Assembly (NCBI GenBank): GCA_001464815.1
Contig: LNDW01000024.1
Span: 130,712-194,711 of the forward strand
Direction: 5' to 3'
Source of the DNA: Betaproteobacteria bacterium Ga0077527
GTDB taxonomy: Bacteria; Pseudomonadota; Gammaproteobacteria; Burkholderiales; SG8-41
DNA length: 64,000 bases
The translations under genes and the position numbers were made by a program. Positions 1 to 12,217 of the stretch are shown here, one piece after another. Under the pieces are notes generated by a model. It saw nothing but the letters and a program-made list of their open reading frames with translations. It searched no databases and had not been told where the DNA came from. Position 1 is the stretch's first letter. The number at the start of each line of letters is the position of its first letter.

Positions 1-841
1 TCCCGACCTGCAGCCCGTCACGAGCGCCCTTGGACAACGCAACGATCGACAGCGGTCCGGTTTCCTGCAGGCTGCCATATGCGGAAATGATGCGGCCCTT
101 TACCGGCACTCGCGGCGGATGCGGAAGGTAGGCAAACACCGGGGCCTGTTTGCCGAGCGGCACCAAGCGGTCATCGCGATAGATTTCCTGGGTCGAGCGG
201 ACGATGTTGATCTCCGCCACTTCGCCATGGCGGGTGACTCTGGCGTCACCAAGATAGGCTGCCTCATAGCCGAGTATTTCGCGGGTTTCGGGATCAATCA
301 ACGGATCCCCGCGGCGGAAAATTTGCCAGATATCGCCCTTGTCCTTGCTGATGCCAGTGGCAAAGGCACGATCGCCGGCACCCAGCGTGACGCGGGACTC
401 GGATGTGGCAACGATACGCGCAGCAGCGTCAAGTTCAGTGGCGCTGACTACCAGGGGCTTGGACAGGAAGGGCTCGATCACCGAAGGTGCGATGCTCGCA
501 ACGGCGTTGCGCTCGCTGCGTTCTTCGCGAATTCTCGGTTCGAGGCGGGTGGTATCCAGTTTTACCAGTTGCAGGCTGGCCTCGCCGCTGCTGCGGTCGA
601 GCACGATGGCATCGCCGGGATAGAGCAGGTGCGGGTTCCTGAGCTGCTCCTGATTCATTTTCCACAGCTCCGGCCAGCGCCAGGGTTCTTTCAGATAGCG
701 GCCGGCGATGCCCCACAGCGTGTCTCCACGCTGCACGACATAGCGGTCGGGTGCGCCATCCTTGATGGCAGGGGCTTCCGCCGCGACTGCCGTCAGCGCC
801 GGAGTTACCAACAAAATCAGGGATATAATGACTTTTCGCAT
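1..841 (-). CDS. LysM domain exported protein (partial, 3' end outside window)
   Basis: The reading frame begins at the ATG complementary to 839-841 and stays open to the window edge (280 codons), so the C-terminus is missing. An N-terminal signal peptide (about residues 1-20, hydrophobic, ending in AVAAEA) is followed by one LysM motif at about 33-80 (YVVQRGDTLWGIAGRY and YPGDAIVL). LysM binds the glycan of peptidoglycan, so the protein should act in the periplasm or at the wall. The rest is a long conserved tail without a domain I can name. It is divergent from def, with 111 bases between the two starts. In betaproteobacteria a LysM gene in this position, next to def-fmt, is common. Function beyond wall binding is unknown. 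Confidence 0.85.
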   Translation of the reverse strand, partial: MRKVIISLILLVTPALTAVAAEAPAIKDGAPDRYVVQRGDTLWGIAGRYLKEPWRWPELWKMNQEQLRNPHLLYPGDAIVLDRSSGEASLQLVKLDTTRLEPRIREERSERNAVASIAPSVIEPFLSKPLVVSATELDAAARIVATSESRVTLGAGDRAFATGISKDKGDIWQIFRRGDPLIDPETREILGYEAAYLGDARVTRHGEVAEINIVRSTQEIYRDDRLVPLGKQAPVFAYLPHPPRVPVKGRIISAYGSLQETGPLSIVALSKGARDGLQVG

Positions 842-952
842 GGGAAATCCCGCCTTGATTGCGCACCACGGGCGCAGGCCGCAACAGCCACCGGGCGACG
901 TGAGAGTTTGGTTTAAATTCTGCATCTAGATGATTAAATAGGCAAGTTTTTC

Positions 953-1456
953 ATGGCTTTGCTACCGATCCTGCAGTATCCCGATCCGCGATTACACAAG
1001 ATCGCCGCTCCGGTAGTCCAGGTCGATGACAAAATTCGTAAATTAATCAAGGACATGGCTGAAACCATGTATACCGCTCCGGGGATCGGGTTGGCGGCAA
1101 CCCAGGTGGATGTACATCTGCGGGTAATCGTCATTGACCTTTCCGAAACCCATGACCAACTGCAAGTCTTCATCAACCCGGAAATCATACGCGCCGAGGG
1201 CGAGGAAATCTGTGAAGAAGGTTGTCTTTCTGTACCCGGGGTCTACGAAAAAGTGACCCGTTCAGCCAAGGTCAGGGTGCTGGCGCTGGACGAGCAGGGC
1301 CAATCCCGGGAGATCGAGGCCGAAGGCCTGCTCGCGGTGTGCATCCAGCACGAAATGGATCATCTGATCGGCCGCGTTTTTGTCGAAAAACTGTCGCGGC
1401 TCAAACAGCAGCGCATCACCGCCAGACTGGCGAAACAGCAGCGTCAGGCGGGCTGA
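953..1456 (+). CDS. def: Peptide deformylase
   Basis: 167 residues, normal for the family. It removes the formyl group from the N-terminal methionine of new proteins, using an Fe2+/Zn2+ ion in the cytoplasm. All three family motifs are present: GIGLAATQ at 44-51, EGCLS at 89-93 with metal ligand C91, and HEMDH at 133-137 with ligands H133 and H137 and catalytic E134. Only 22 bases separate its stop from the fmt start, so formylation and deformylation enzymes are co-transcribed, as in most bacteria. The ATG at 953 gives the conserved start of the family (Pro-Ile-Leu-x-Tyr-Pro-Asp-Pro-Arg-Leu). Confidence 0.97.
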   Translation: MALLPILQYPDPRLHKIAAPVVQVDDKIRKLIKDMAETMYTAPGIGLAATQVDVHLRVIVIDLSETHDQLQVFINPEIIRAEGEEICEEGCLSVPGVYEKVTRSAKVRVLALDEQGQSREIEAEGLLAVCIQHEMDHLIGRVFVEKLSRLKQQRITARLAKQQRQAG

Positions 1457-1478
1457 AAGCCCGCGACCCGCCGGCCGC

Positions 1479-2399
1479 ATGAACATCCTGTTTGCAGGCA
1501 CACCGCCGTTTGCCGCGGTCGCGCTCTCCGCCCTGCTTGATGCCGGTCACCGGGTGCCGCTGGTGTTGACACAACCGGATCGCCCCGCCGGTCGTGGCCT
1601 CAAAGCCCAGGCTTCCGCAGTCAAACAACTTGCCCTGGAAAGGGGCCTCGTGCTGGCCCAGCCGGAATCGCTGAAAGACGATGTCACCGTGACGCGGCTT
1701 GCCGGACTTGATGCCGACGTGATGGTGGTTGCCGCCTACGGGTTGCTGTTGCCGCAACGCGTGCTCGACTTGCCGCGCCTGGGTTGCCTGAACATCCATG
1801 CCTCCCTGCTGCCGCGCTGGCGTGGCGCGGCACCAATCCAGCGCGCAATTCTTGCAGGCGACAGCGAGACCGGCATCACCATCATGCAAATGGACGCCGG
1901 ACTCGACACCGGGGCTATTCGCATGGTCGCGGCGTTGCCAATTGCCCGCGAGGACACTGCGCAGACCTTGCACGACCGCCTGGCAAGCCTCGGTGCCCGG
2001 CTGATCGTCGAAGCGCTTCACGACCTGCCCCCGGCGCTGGCCCAGGATTCCAAGCGGGCTACCTATGCCGCAAAAATTACCAAAGCCGAAGCGCGCATCG
2101 AGTGGACGCGATCCGCGGCGGACATTGATCGCGCAGTACGGGCCTACAACCCGGTGCCCGGCGCCTACACGTCATGGCAGGGCCAGCCGCTGAAAATCTG
2201 GCGTGCCGAGCCCCTCGAATCCTGCGGAAATGCTGTGCCGGGAACGGTGTTGCAGGCTGGCGCCGACGGCCTCTGTGTGGCAACCGGCGAGGGTAGCCTG
2301 CGCCTGCTCGAAGTACAGCGAGCCGGTGGCAGGCGCATGGATGTCCGCACCTTTCTGGCCGGCGCCACGTTCGTTGCCGGTGAACCCCTGGGCGACTGA
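1479..2399 (+). CDS. fmt: Methionyl-tRNA formyltransferase
   Basis: 306 residues from the ATG at 1479. The frame is open further upstream inside def, but homology begins with MNILFAGTPPFAA, so the internal ATG is chosen. The enzyme transfers a formyl group from 10-formyltetrahydrofolate to Met-tRNAfMet. The catalytic set N106, H108 (NIHASLLPRWRG) and D143 (GLDTG) is intact. The C-terminal OB-fold-like domain starts near residue 205 (Arg-Ile-Glu-Trp). It follows def and lies six bases upstream of rsmB. Confidence 0.96.
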   Translation: MNILFAGTPPFAAVALSALLDAGHRVPLVLTQPDRPAGRGLKAQASAVKQLALERGLVLAQPESLKDDVTVTRLAGLDADVMVVAAYGLLLPQRVLDLPRLGCLNIHASLLPRWRGAAPIQRAILAGDSETGITIMQMDAGLDTGAIRMVAALPIAREDTAQTLHDRLASLGARLIVEALHDLPPALAQDSKRATYAAKITKAEARIEWTRSAADIDRAVRAYNPVPGAYTSWQGQPLKIWRAEPLESCGNAVPGTVLQAGADGLCVATGEGSLRLLEVQRAGGRRMDVRTFLAGATFVAGEPLGD

Positions 2400-2405
2400 T
2401 ACACC

Positions 2406-3689
2406 ATGGACGATCTGCAGTGTCTGGCGGCACAAACCGTATCCCGCGTCCTCAACGGACGCAGCCTTGACGCCGAGCTCGCCGCACTGTGGCGCGGCCA
2501 CGCGACGCTGGCCGCGCAGCAGCGCGGTGCGGTGCAGGACATGGCCTACGGCACACTGCGTCATCTCGGCATGATCGATGCGCTGATTGACCGCCTGCTG
2601 GCACGCCCCTTGACCGACGACGCGGTGCGCCCGCTGCTGCGGGTGGCGATCTACCAGCTGGGCCATACCCGTGCCCATGCCTACACCGTGGTTGACCATG
2701 CGGTGCGGGCAACGGTGCGAATGGGTGCGCCACGCGCCAAGGGTCTGGTCAATGCAGTGTTGCGCAACTACCTGCGTCGCCGTCCAGAGCTTGAGTCTGC
2801 AGCGCAAGTCGCTGCGGTTGCCCGATACTCGTATCCGCAGTGGTGGATCGACCGTGTTGCCGACGAGCAGCCCGGACACTGGCGCAGCATGCTCGAAGCC
2901 GGGAATACACGGCCGCCGCTGACACTGCGCGTGAACCGGCGTCAGATCAGCCGGGATGATTATCTGGAGCGCCTGCTCCACGCCGACATCCCGGCGCTGG
3001 CAACCGGCCGCGACGGTGTGGTTATTGAAAAACCGCGGCCGGTGTCGCAGTTGCCGGGTTTCGCAGAAGGCCTGGTTTCCGTTCAGGATGCCGGCGCCCA
3101 GCTGGCGGCGCAGTTGCTGAACGTGGCCGACGGCATGCGCGTGCTTGATGCCTGTGCCGCGCCCGGTGGCAAGACCGCGCACCTGCTCGAGTGCGCAGAG
3201 CTGGATCTGACCGCGGCCGACATCGACGGCGAAAGGCTGCAGCGTGTGACCGACAACCTGGCGCGGCTGAAACTGAAAGCCACCCTGATGCAAGCCGATG
3301 CCGGAGATGCCGGGGCATGGAAAAACGTCGCGCCTTTCGACCGCGTTCTCGCCGATGTGCCGTGCACCGCCTCGGGTGTGGTGCGGCGCCATCCCGACAT
3401 CAAATGGCTGCGTCGTCCCGCCGACATCGCAGCGATGGTCAAACAGCAATCGCGCATCCTCGACGTGCTTTGGCAGTTGCTCGGCAGAGGTGGTAAATTG
3501 CTGTACGCGACCTGCTCGGTTTTTACGGCAGAAAACAGCCGGCAGATCGAAGACTTTGTTGCCCGCCATTCCGACGCCCGCCAGCTTTCCATTGATGTCC
3601 AACTCGACGGCCTGAACCACAACGCAGGCCAACTGTTTCCAGACGCCCAGCATGACGGTTTCTTCTATGCCCTTCTGGAAAAGGCCTGA
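2406..3689 (+). CDS. rsmB: 16S rRNA (cytosine-967 C5) methyltransferase RsmB
   Basis: 427 residues. An N-terminal NusB-like RNA-binding domain (about 1-140) is followed by a class I SAM-dependent methyltransferase domain. The SAM loop reads DACAAPGGKT. The two cysteines of the RNA m5C methyltransferase mechanism are at C320 (DVPCTASG) and C370 (ATCSV). It methylates C967 of 16S rRNA during 30S assembly. The gene follows fmt closely, the classical fmt-rsmB (fmu/sun) arrangement. Its last 23 bases overlap the start of the next gene, which suggests translational coupling. Confidence 0.95.
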   Translation: MDDLQCLAAQTVSRVLNGRSLDAELAALWRGHATLAAQQRGAVQDMAYGTLRHLGMIDALIDRLLARPLTDDAVRPLLRVAIYQLGHTRAHAYTVVDHAVRATVRMGAPRAKGLVNAVLRNYLRRRPELESAAQVAAVARYSYPQWWIDRVADEQPGHWRSMLEAGNTRPPLTLRVNRRQISRDDYLERLLHADIPALATGRDGVVIEKPRPVSQLPGFAEGLVSVQDAGAQLAAQLLNVADGMRVLDACAAPGGKTAHLLECAELDLTAADIDGERLQRVTDNLARLKLKATLMQADAGDAGAWKNVAPFDRVLADVPCTASGVVRRHPDIKWLRRPADIAAMVKQQSRILDVLWQLLGRGGKLLYATCSVFTAENSRQIEDFVARHSDARQLSIDVQLDGLNHNAGQLFPDAQHDGFFYALLEKA

Positions 3690-4257
3690 CTCCGCAGTGC
3701 TCCAGCGCATCCTCAGCCGCCTGGTCATCGCGGTGTTGTTGCTGTGCCCGGCCGTCTCCGCGCTTGCGCAGGGGCATGGCATCGACGTGCGCCGCGCCGC
3801 GGTAAGCATGGCGGACGACCATTTCGTGCTGGAAGCCGACATTGATGTCGTGCTGTCGGCGCCTTTGGAAGAGGCCCTGCACAAGGGCATCCCGCTGTAC
3901 TTCGTGCTCGAGTTCGAGATGGTGCGTTCACGCTGGTACTGGTTCAACGACCGTGCCGTCAGCACCCAGCAGGGTTATCGCCTGTCGTACAGCGCGCTGA
4001 CCCGCCAGTACCGGATAGGCGTCGGCGCTTTTTATCAGAACTACGCCACGCTCAATGAAGCCCTGCAGCTGATGAGCCGGGTGCGCAGGCGCCTGGACCT
4101 CGATCCCGGTACGCTGTCCAGAGGCACGCCATATACCGCCGGGCTGCGCCTGCGCCTGGACACGACGCAACTGCCCAAACCCTTCAACCTCAATGCGTTG
4201 GGCTCGCGTGAGTGGAGCCTGGGTTCCGACTGGCACCGCTGGACGGTGACGCCTTGA
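3667..4257 (+). CDS. DUF4390 family exported protein
   Basis: 196 residues from the ATG at 3667, which lies inside the end of rsmB; an in-frame start at 3652 would add five residues. A signal peptide or membrane anchor spans about residues 14-31 (VIAVLLLCPAVSALAQ). The rest is a beta-rich domain with the FEM.RSRWYWFN-type signature of DUF4390. The function is not known. The gene is found in betaproteobacteria between rsmB and ntrYX, and the TTG start proposed for ntrY overlaps its stop codon. A role in sensing or in the envelope together with NtrY is a guess from position only. Confidence 0.85.
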   Translation: MPFWKRPDSAVLQRILSRLVIAVLLLCPAVSALAQGHGIDVRRAAVSMADDHFVLEADIDVVLSAPLEEALHKGIPLYFVLEFEMVRSRWYWFNDRAVSTQQGYRLSYSALTRQYRIGVGAFYQNYATLNEALQLMSRVRRRLDLDPGTLSRGTPYTAGLRLRLDTTQLPKPFNLNALGSREWSLGSDWHRWTVTP

Positions 4258-6437
4258 CCACGGTCGCCGCCAAACCGCCGCGCACCGGCGCGGTGATGCG
4301 CTACCTGCTGGTGAGCTGCATCGTGCTCGGCGTCGCGGCGGTGTTCCTGCTCGCCTCGGTCAGCGCCAACACCGAGCTGTTTTCCGAGTATTACCCGCTG
4401 CTGCTGGTGATCAACCTTGTGATTGCCGCGCTGATCGCGGGCATGGTCAGCTACCAGTTGCTGCGCCTGCGCCGGCGTCTGCGTGAAGGCGTCTTTGGTG
4501 CCAAGCTGACGTTGCGCCTGGTGACATTGTTCGGGCTGATGGCGGTGCTTCCAGGTGCGCTGATCTACGGTGTATCGGTTCAGTTCGTCTCCCAGAGCAT
4601 CGAGTCGTGGTTCGAGGTGCGGCTCGACAGCGCGCTGGAAAGCGGCCTCAACCTTGGCCGCAGCACGCTCGACGGCCGGCTGAAGGAGCTGAATGCCAAG
4701 GCCGAGGTGATGGCGCTGACCCTGTCCACCAGTCCGGCTTCCGAACATGTGACGCTGCTCGGCCGGCTACGCGAGCAGGCTGCGGTGGAAGAGGCCGTGC
4801 TGTTCAGCACCCGTGGCAAGGTGCTGGCGTTTTCCGGCAACGAAAAAAGCGGCCTTGTTCCCGAGGCACCCAGCGCCGCCGCGATGCGCCAGATCCGCAT
4901 GCAGAAATCGTATGGCGCGATTGAAGCCGTGCCGGAGCGCGGGCTCTATCTGCGCGTGCTGGCACCGGTGGACGTGGTGTCGTTGACCGAAGAGGCGCGT
5001 GTGCTGCAGTTGCTGCAGGCGGTGCCGAAGCAGCTCGCCGAAGACGCTGAAGTGGTGCAGACCGGTTATCGCGAATACCAGGAGCTGCAGCTGGCGCGGC
5101 GCGGCCTGAAGCGGCTCTACGGCATCACGCTGACACTGGCGCTGCTGCTCGCCGTGCTGTCTTCTCTGGGCCTCGCTGTGCTGCTGTCGAACCGGCTGTC
5201 GGCACCGCTCAATGCGCTGGTTGAAGGCACACGCGCGGTGGCGCAGGGCGACTTCAGCCGCCGTGCCGCGGTTGCGAGCAGCGATGAACTGGGCCAGCTC
5301 ACGCAGTCCTTCAACAGCATGACGCTGCAGCTCGCCGAAGCGCAGTCGCGCGTCGAGCGCAACCAGGCGCAACTCGCCCACGCCAAGGCCTATCTCGAAA
5401 GCGTGCTCGCCAACCTGTCCGCGGGCGTGCTGACTTTCGATGCCGCGCTGCGCCTGCGCTCGGCCAATCCCAGCGCGGCGCAGATCCTCGGCACCGACTG
5501 CGATGCGCTGGTCGGAACCGCGGTGCAGGAATGGCCGGCACGAGAAGCTTCGTTCTTGACGCTCGCCCAGGCTTTGTCCGATGCCTTCAGCGGTGCCGTT
5601 GCCGATGCGGCGTGGCAGCGCCAGGTCGAGCGCGAACTGAAGGATGGCACCCAGGTGCTGCTGCTGCGAGCCTCCCGCTTCGGTGAGGCCGAGGTCGCGG
5701 GACTGATCGTGGTGTTCGACGACGTCACCCACCTGCTGCAGGCCCAGCGCGACGCGGCCTGGGCCGAGGTCGCGCGGCGTCTCGCGCACGAGATCAAGAA
5801 TCCGCTGACGCCGATCCAGCTTTCCGCGGAACGCATGCAGTTGAAGCTCGCACCCAAGCTGCAGACGGGCGATGCCGAAATCCTCGAGCGCTCGACGCAG
5901 ACCATCGTCAGCCAGGTCGCCGCCCTGAAGCGCATGGTCGATGCCTTCAGCCAGTACGCGCGCAATCCGGAACCGGCGTTGCGCCCGCTCGACCTCAACG
6001 CGCTGGTGCGCGAGGTGCTGACACTGTACGAGTCACTCGGTTCCAGCCTCACGCTGAACCTTGCGCCGGTGCTGCCCGCGGTCGAGGGCGACTCGACGCA
6101 GGTCCGCCAGGTGATCCACAACCTGCTGCAGAACGCGCAGGACGCGCTGGCCGGAATCGAAGCGCCACGCATCGACATTGTCACCCAGCTTCGGAGCGGC
6201 CGTGTCGAACTGTCGGTCACCGACAACGGCAGCGGCTTTCCCGAAAATCTGATGAAACGCGCCTTCGAGCCCTATGTCACCACCAAGCCGCGCGGAACAG
6301 GCCTCGGCCTGTCGATCGTGCGCAAGATCATCGAAGAACACCACGGCGAAGTGACCATCTGCAATGTCGCGCCGCGCGGTGCGCGGGTCAGCATCCTGCT
6401 ACCCGCGGCAAACGCCGGCGAGCGCAGCGCGGCATGA
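4254..6437 (+). CDS. ntrY: Sensor histidine kinase NtrY
   Basis: About 727 residues if it starts at the TTG at 4254, which overlaps the preceding stop; ATG alternatives are 4212 and 4296. Layout: two N-terminal membrane segments, a third segment before a periplasmic or extracytoplasmic stretch, a transmembrane segment near 290-310, HAMP (about 315-365), PAS (about 380-490), HisKA with H512 in ARRLAHEIKNPLTP, and a C-terminal HATPase with N box (NLLQNAQDAL), G1 (DNGSGF) and G2 (GTGLGLSIV). It should phosphorylate NtrX in response to nitrogen status or, as proposed for relatives, redox state. ntrX follows after 20 bases. Confidence 0.93.
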   Translation: MTTVAAKPPRTGAVMRYLLVSCIVLGVAAVFLLASVSANTELFSEYYPLLLVINLVIAALIAGMVSYQLLRLRRRLREGVFGAKLTLRLVTLFGLMAVLPGALIYGVSVQFVSQSIESWFEVRLDSALESGLNLGRSTLDGRLKELNAKAEVMALTLSTSPASEHVTLLGRLREQAAVEEAVLFSTRGKVLAFSGNEKSGLVPEAPSAAAMRQIRMQKSYGAIEAVPERGLYLRVLAPVDVVSLTEEARVLQLLQAVPKQLAEDAEVVQTGYREYQELQLARRGLKRLYGITLTLALLLAVLSSLGLAVLLSNRLSAPLNALVEGTRAVAQGDFSRRAAVASSDELGQLTQSFNSMTLQLAEAQSRVERNQAQLAHAKAYLESVLANLSAGVLTFDAALRLRSANPSAAQILGTDCDALVGTAVQEWPAREASFLTLAQALSDAFSGAVADAAWQRQVERELKDGTQVLLLRASRFGEAEVAGLIVVFDDVTHLLQAQRDAAWAEVARRLAHEIKNPLTPIQLSAERMQLKLAPKLQTGDAEILERSTQTIVSQVAALKRMVDAFSQYARNPEPALRPLDLNALVREVLTLYESLGSSLTLNLAPVLPAVEGDSTQVRQVIHNLLQNAQDALAGIEAPRIDIVTQLRSGRVELSVTDNGSGFPENLMKRAFEPYVTTKPRGTGLGLSIVRKIIEEHHGEVTICNVAPRGARVSILLPAANAGERSAA

Positions 6438-6457
6438 ATATCCTTATGAGCTGAACC

Positions 6458-7708
6458 ATGAGACAGATCCTGGTGGTAGACGATGAAATCGGCATCCGCG
6501 AACTGCTCTCGGAAATCCTCTCCGACGAGGGTTACGACGTGCAACTGGCGGAAAATGCCGGCGCCGCGCGTGCCTTCCGCAGCCAGGCGCGACCCGACCT
6601 GGTGCTGCTCGACATCTGGATGCCAGACACCGACGGCATCACGCTGCTCAAGGAATGGGCGAGCACCGGCCAGTTGACGATGCCGGTGGTGATGATGTCC
6701 GGCCACGGCACCATCGACACCGCGGTCGAGGCCACCCGCATCGGTGCCTACGATTTCCTCGAGAAGCCGATCGCGCTGCAGAAGCTGCTGGCCACCGTCG
6801 GCAAGGCGATCACCCGTGGCGAGCAGCGGCCGCAGGCCGCGGCACTGGGCATGCTCGGCCGTACGCCGGTGGTACAGGAGCTGAAGCAGCGCCTGGAACG
6901 CATCGCCGCCAGCCGCAGCGCGGTGCTGGTGCAGGGCGCGCCGGGCTGCGCCTTCGAAGCCTGTGCGCGCATCCTGCACACACCGAGCATGCCCTGGGCC
7001 GCGGTCGAACTCGGTACGCAGGTGGTTGATGCCCCGCTTGACCTGCTGCAGGCCAGCCGCGGCGGTACGCTGCTGGTGCGCGACATCGCCGAATTCAGCA
7101 AGCTCGAACAGCGCGGGCTGTACGTGCTGCTGTCGCAGGCGGATCGTTACAACGTACGTGTGGTCTGCTGCAGCACCCAGCCGCTGGCCGAGCGTGTGGC
7201 TGCCGGTGCCTTCGACGACCGCGTCTACCAGATGCTCGGCGCCACCACCATCCAGCTGCCGCGGCTGCGCGAGCAGCGCGACGACATCCCGGAACTGGCC
7301 GCTGCGCTGCTCTCCGACATGGTCGAGCAGAAGCAGGTGCCGCCGCGCCATTTCAGCACCGCGGCGCTGAACGCCCTGCGCAACTACGAATGGCCGGGCA
7401 ACCTGTCCGAACTGAAAAGCGTGGTGCAGACACTCGCCAACACCGCCGCTGGCGAGCAGATCTCGATGGAGGAGACCGTGCGCGTGGTGCCGCAGTCGGC
7501 GACCCCGGATGCCGCCTCGGTGCTGCAGCTCGATGCCCCGCTACGTGACGCCCGGGATGCCTTCGAGCGCATTTATTTCGAATACCACCTGGCGCGGGAG
7601 GGCGGCAACATCAGCCGCGTGGCCGACGTCGTGGGCCTCGAACGCACGCATTTGTATCGCAAGCTCAAACACTTGGGCATCAAGACCTCACGCAAGCACG
7701 AGGAATAG
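6458..7708 (+). CDS. ntrX: Response regulator NtrX with degenerate AAA+ domain
   Basis: 416 residues, shorter than the usual sigma-54 activator (about 450-470). The receiver domain (1-118) is intact, with phospho-acceptor D52 (LLDIWMPD), acidic pocket D8-D9 and K103 (EKP). The C-terminal Fis-type helix-turn-helix (about 370-412) is also intact (GNISRVADVVGLERTHLYRKL). The central domain is eroded: the Walker A position (about 160-168) reads GAPGCAFEA instead of GESGTGKE, the Walker B position (about 203-210) reads GTLLVRDI instead of a DE pair, and no GAFTGA loop exists. The fold tail (DIPELA, WPGNLSEL) remains. It likely binds DNA without driving sigma-54 open-complex formation. Confidence 0.9.
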   Translation: MRQILVVDDEIGIRELLSEILSDEGYDVQLAENAGAARAFRSQARPDLVLLDIWMPDTDGITLLKEWASTGQLTMPVVMMSGHGTIDTAVEATRIGAYDFLEKPIALQKLLATVGKAITRGEQRPQAAALGMLGRTPVVQELKQRLERIAASRSAVLVQGAPGCAFEACARILHTPSMPWAAVELGTQVVDAPLDLLQASRGGTLLVRDIAEFSKLEQRGLYVLLSQADRYNVRVVCCSTQPLAERVAAGAFDDRVYQMLGATTIQLPRLREQRDDIPELAAALLSDMVEQKQVPPRHFSTAALNALRNYEWPGNLSELKSVVQTLANTAAGEQISMEETVRVVPQSATPDAASVLQLDAPLRDARDAFERIYFEYHLAREGGNISRVADVVGLERTHLYRKLKHLGIKTSRKHEE

Positions 7709-7765
7709 CGGTAACAGCCGTTGCTGCTGACCGCGGCACCCTCGCGCCGCCCTCGGGTGAGCCGT

Positions 7766-7771
7766 TATAAT
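7766..7771 (+). promoter_or_regulatory. Candidate -10 element upstream of tkt
   Basis: A perfect TATAAT sits 41 bases before the transketolase ATG in the 103-base gap after ntrX. I see no good -35 hexamer 16-18 bases upstream, so this is a candidate only. It would give the sugar-phosphate genes their own promoter, separate from ntrYX. Confidence 0.35.
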
Positions 7772-7811
7772 CACGGCTTTTCCCGCAAGCTCTCCTTCAG
7801 GATCGCAAGAC

Positions 7812-10857
<3,046 letters not shown>

Positions 10858-10870
10858 CGTCAAAAACATA

Positions 10871-10967
10871 GCCACAGAGGTCACAGAGGACACAGAGAAC
10901 TGCAAGAACAGCAAACCCAAAGAGATGTTGGTTTGGTTTTCTCTGTGCTCTCTGTGTCCTCTGTGGC
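10871..10967. repeat. CACAGAG inverted repeat, copy 1
   Basis: The left arm (10871-10900) starts GCCACAGAGGTCACAGAGGA and the right arm (about 10936-10967) ends CTCTGTGTCCTCTGTGGC. The arms are near-perfect reverse complements. Each is built of short CACAGAGG units repeated about every nine bases. An outer GTCAAAA / TTTTGAC pair at 10859-10865 and 10974-10980 extends the palindrome. It could fold into a long RNA hairpin in the gap-pgk leader. Two more copies occur in this window. Confidence 0.85.
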
Positions 10968-10994
10968 AAAAGATTTTGACTTAAAGGTTTGATC

Positions 10995-12176
10995 TTGAAG
11001 TTTCTCCGACTCACCGACCTTCCCCTTGCCGGCAAGCGGGTGTTTATCCGCGCCGACCTCAATGTGCCGCAGGACGACGCCGGCAACATCACTGAAGACA
11101 CCCGCATTCGCGCTACGATTCCGGGCATCAAACATGCCGTCGCCGCCGGTGCCGCGGTGATGGTGACTTCGCACCTCGGCCGGCCGACCGAAGGTTCGCT
11201 GCAGCCTGGCGACACCCTGGCACCGATTGCACAGCGCCTGTCCGAAGTACTCGGCCAGCCGGTGCGCCTGGTGCAGGACTGGACCGATGGCGGTTTTGAG
11301 GTGAAGCCCGGTGAAGTTGTGCTGCTCGAAAACTGCCGCGTCAACAAGGGCGAGAAAAAGAACGACGAACAGCTCGCCAGAAAAATGGCCGCGCTGTGCG
11401 ACGTGTATGTGAATGACGCCTTCGGCACCGCCCACCGCGCCGAGGCGACCACCCATGGCATCGCGAAATTCGCACCGGTGGCCTGTGCCGGTCCGCTGAT
11501 GGCGGCCGAACTTGATGCGCTGGGCAAGGCGCTGGAAAAACCGGCGCGGCCGCTGCTCGCCATCGTCGCCGGTTCCAAGGTCTCGACCAAACTGACCATC
11601 CTGAAATCGCTGGCGTCGAAAGTCGACCAGCTGATTGTCGGCGGCGGCATCGCCAACACCTTCATGCTGGCCACCGGCATGCGTATCGGCAAGTCACTGG
11701 CCGAGCCCGACCTTGTTGGTGAAGCGCAGGCGATCATCGACATCATGAAGTCACGCGGAGCCCAGGTGCCGCTGCCGGTGGACGTGGTGGTGGCCGATGA
11801 ACTGTCGGCACTGGCGCGCGCCAACCGCATCGACGCGGCAGACGTGAAACCGGGCGACCTGATCCTCGACGTCGGCGCGAAGACCGCGAAGACCTTTGCC
11901 AGCCTGATTGCCAAGGCCGGAACCATCGTCTGGAACGGGCCGGTCGGCGTTTTTGAATACGACCAGTTTGCCGGCGGCACCAGGGCGATTGCCGAAGCCA
12001 TTGCCGCATCGAAGGCGTTTTCGATTGCCGGCGGTGGTGACACCTTGGCCGCTGTCGCCAAGTACAAGATTGCCGACAAGGTTTCCTATATCTCCACCGG
12101 TGGCGGCGCCTTCCTCGAATTCCTCGAGGGCAAGACGCTGCCGGCGGTTGAAGTTCTCGAACAGCGCGCGGCATGA
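10995..12176 (+). CDS. pgk: Phosphoglycerate kinase
   Basis: 393 residues from a TTG at 10995; another TTG at 10989 would add two residues, and there is no ATG that fits. The family start (LRxTDLxLAGKRV) supports this region. It makes ATP from 1,3-bisphosphoglycerate. Present are the substrate motif RADLNVP, the hinge SHLGRPTEG, the nucleotide-site GSKVSTKL and the C-terminal GGGDTLAA. The start lies 28 bases after the inner arm of the CACAGAG inverted repeat, so a leader hairpin combined with a weak start codon could tune its level relative to gap. Confidence 0.95.
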   Translation: MKFLRLTDLPLAGKRVFIRADLNVPQDDAGNITEDTRIRATIPGIKHAVAAGAAVMVTSHLGRPTEGSLQPGDTLAPIAQRLSEVLGQPVRLVQDWTDGGFEVKPGEVVLLENCRVNKGEKKNDEQLARKMAALCDVYVNDAFGTAHRAEATTHGIAKFAPVACAGPLMAAELDALGKALEKPARPLLAIVAGSKVSTKLTILKSLASKVDQLIVGGGIANTFMLATGMRIGKSLAEPDLVGEAQAIIDIMKSRGAQVPLPVDVVVADELSALARANRIDAADVKPGDLILDVGAKTAKTFASLIAKAGTIVWNGPVGVFEYDQFAGGTRAIAEAIAASKAFSIAGGGDTLAAVAKYKIADKVSYISTGGGAFLEFLEGKTLPAVEVLEQRAA

Positions 12177-12217
12177 CCGGAGCGCGGCCAGCCTCAATCT
12201 AAAAGGATGGACAGCGC

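Noticed and set aside
2172..3965. Long minus-strand open frame (597 codons) across fmt-rsmB
   Set aside because: It is the antisense of fmt and rsmB, whose motifs are intact on the plus strand; its translation has no family features and extreme His/Gln/Arg content.
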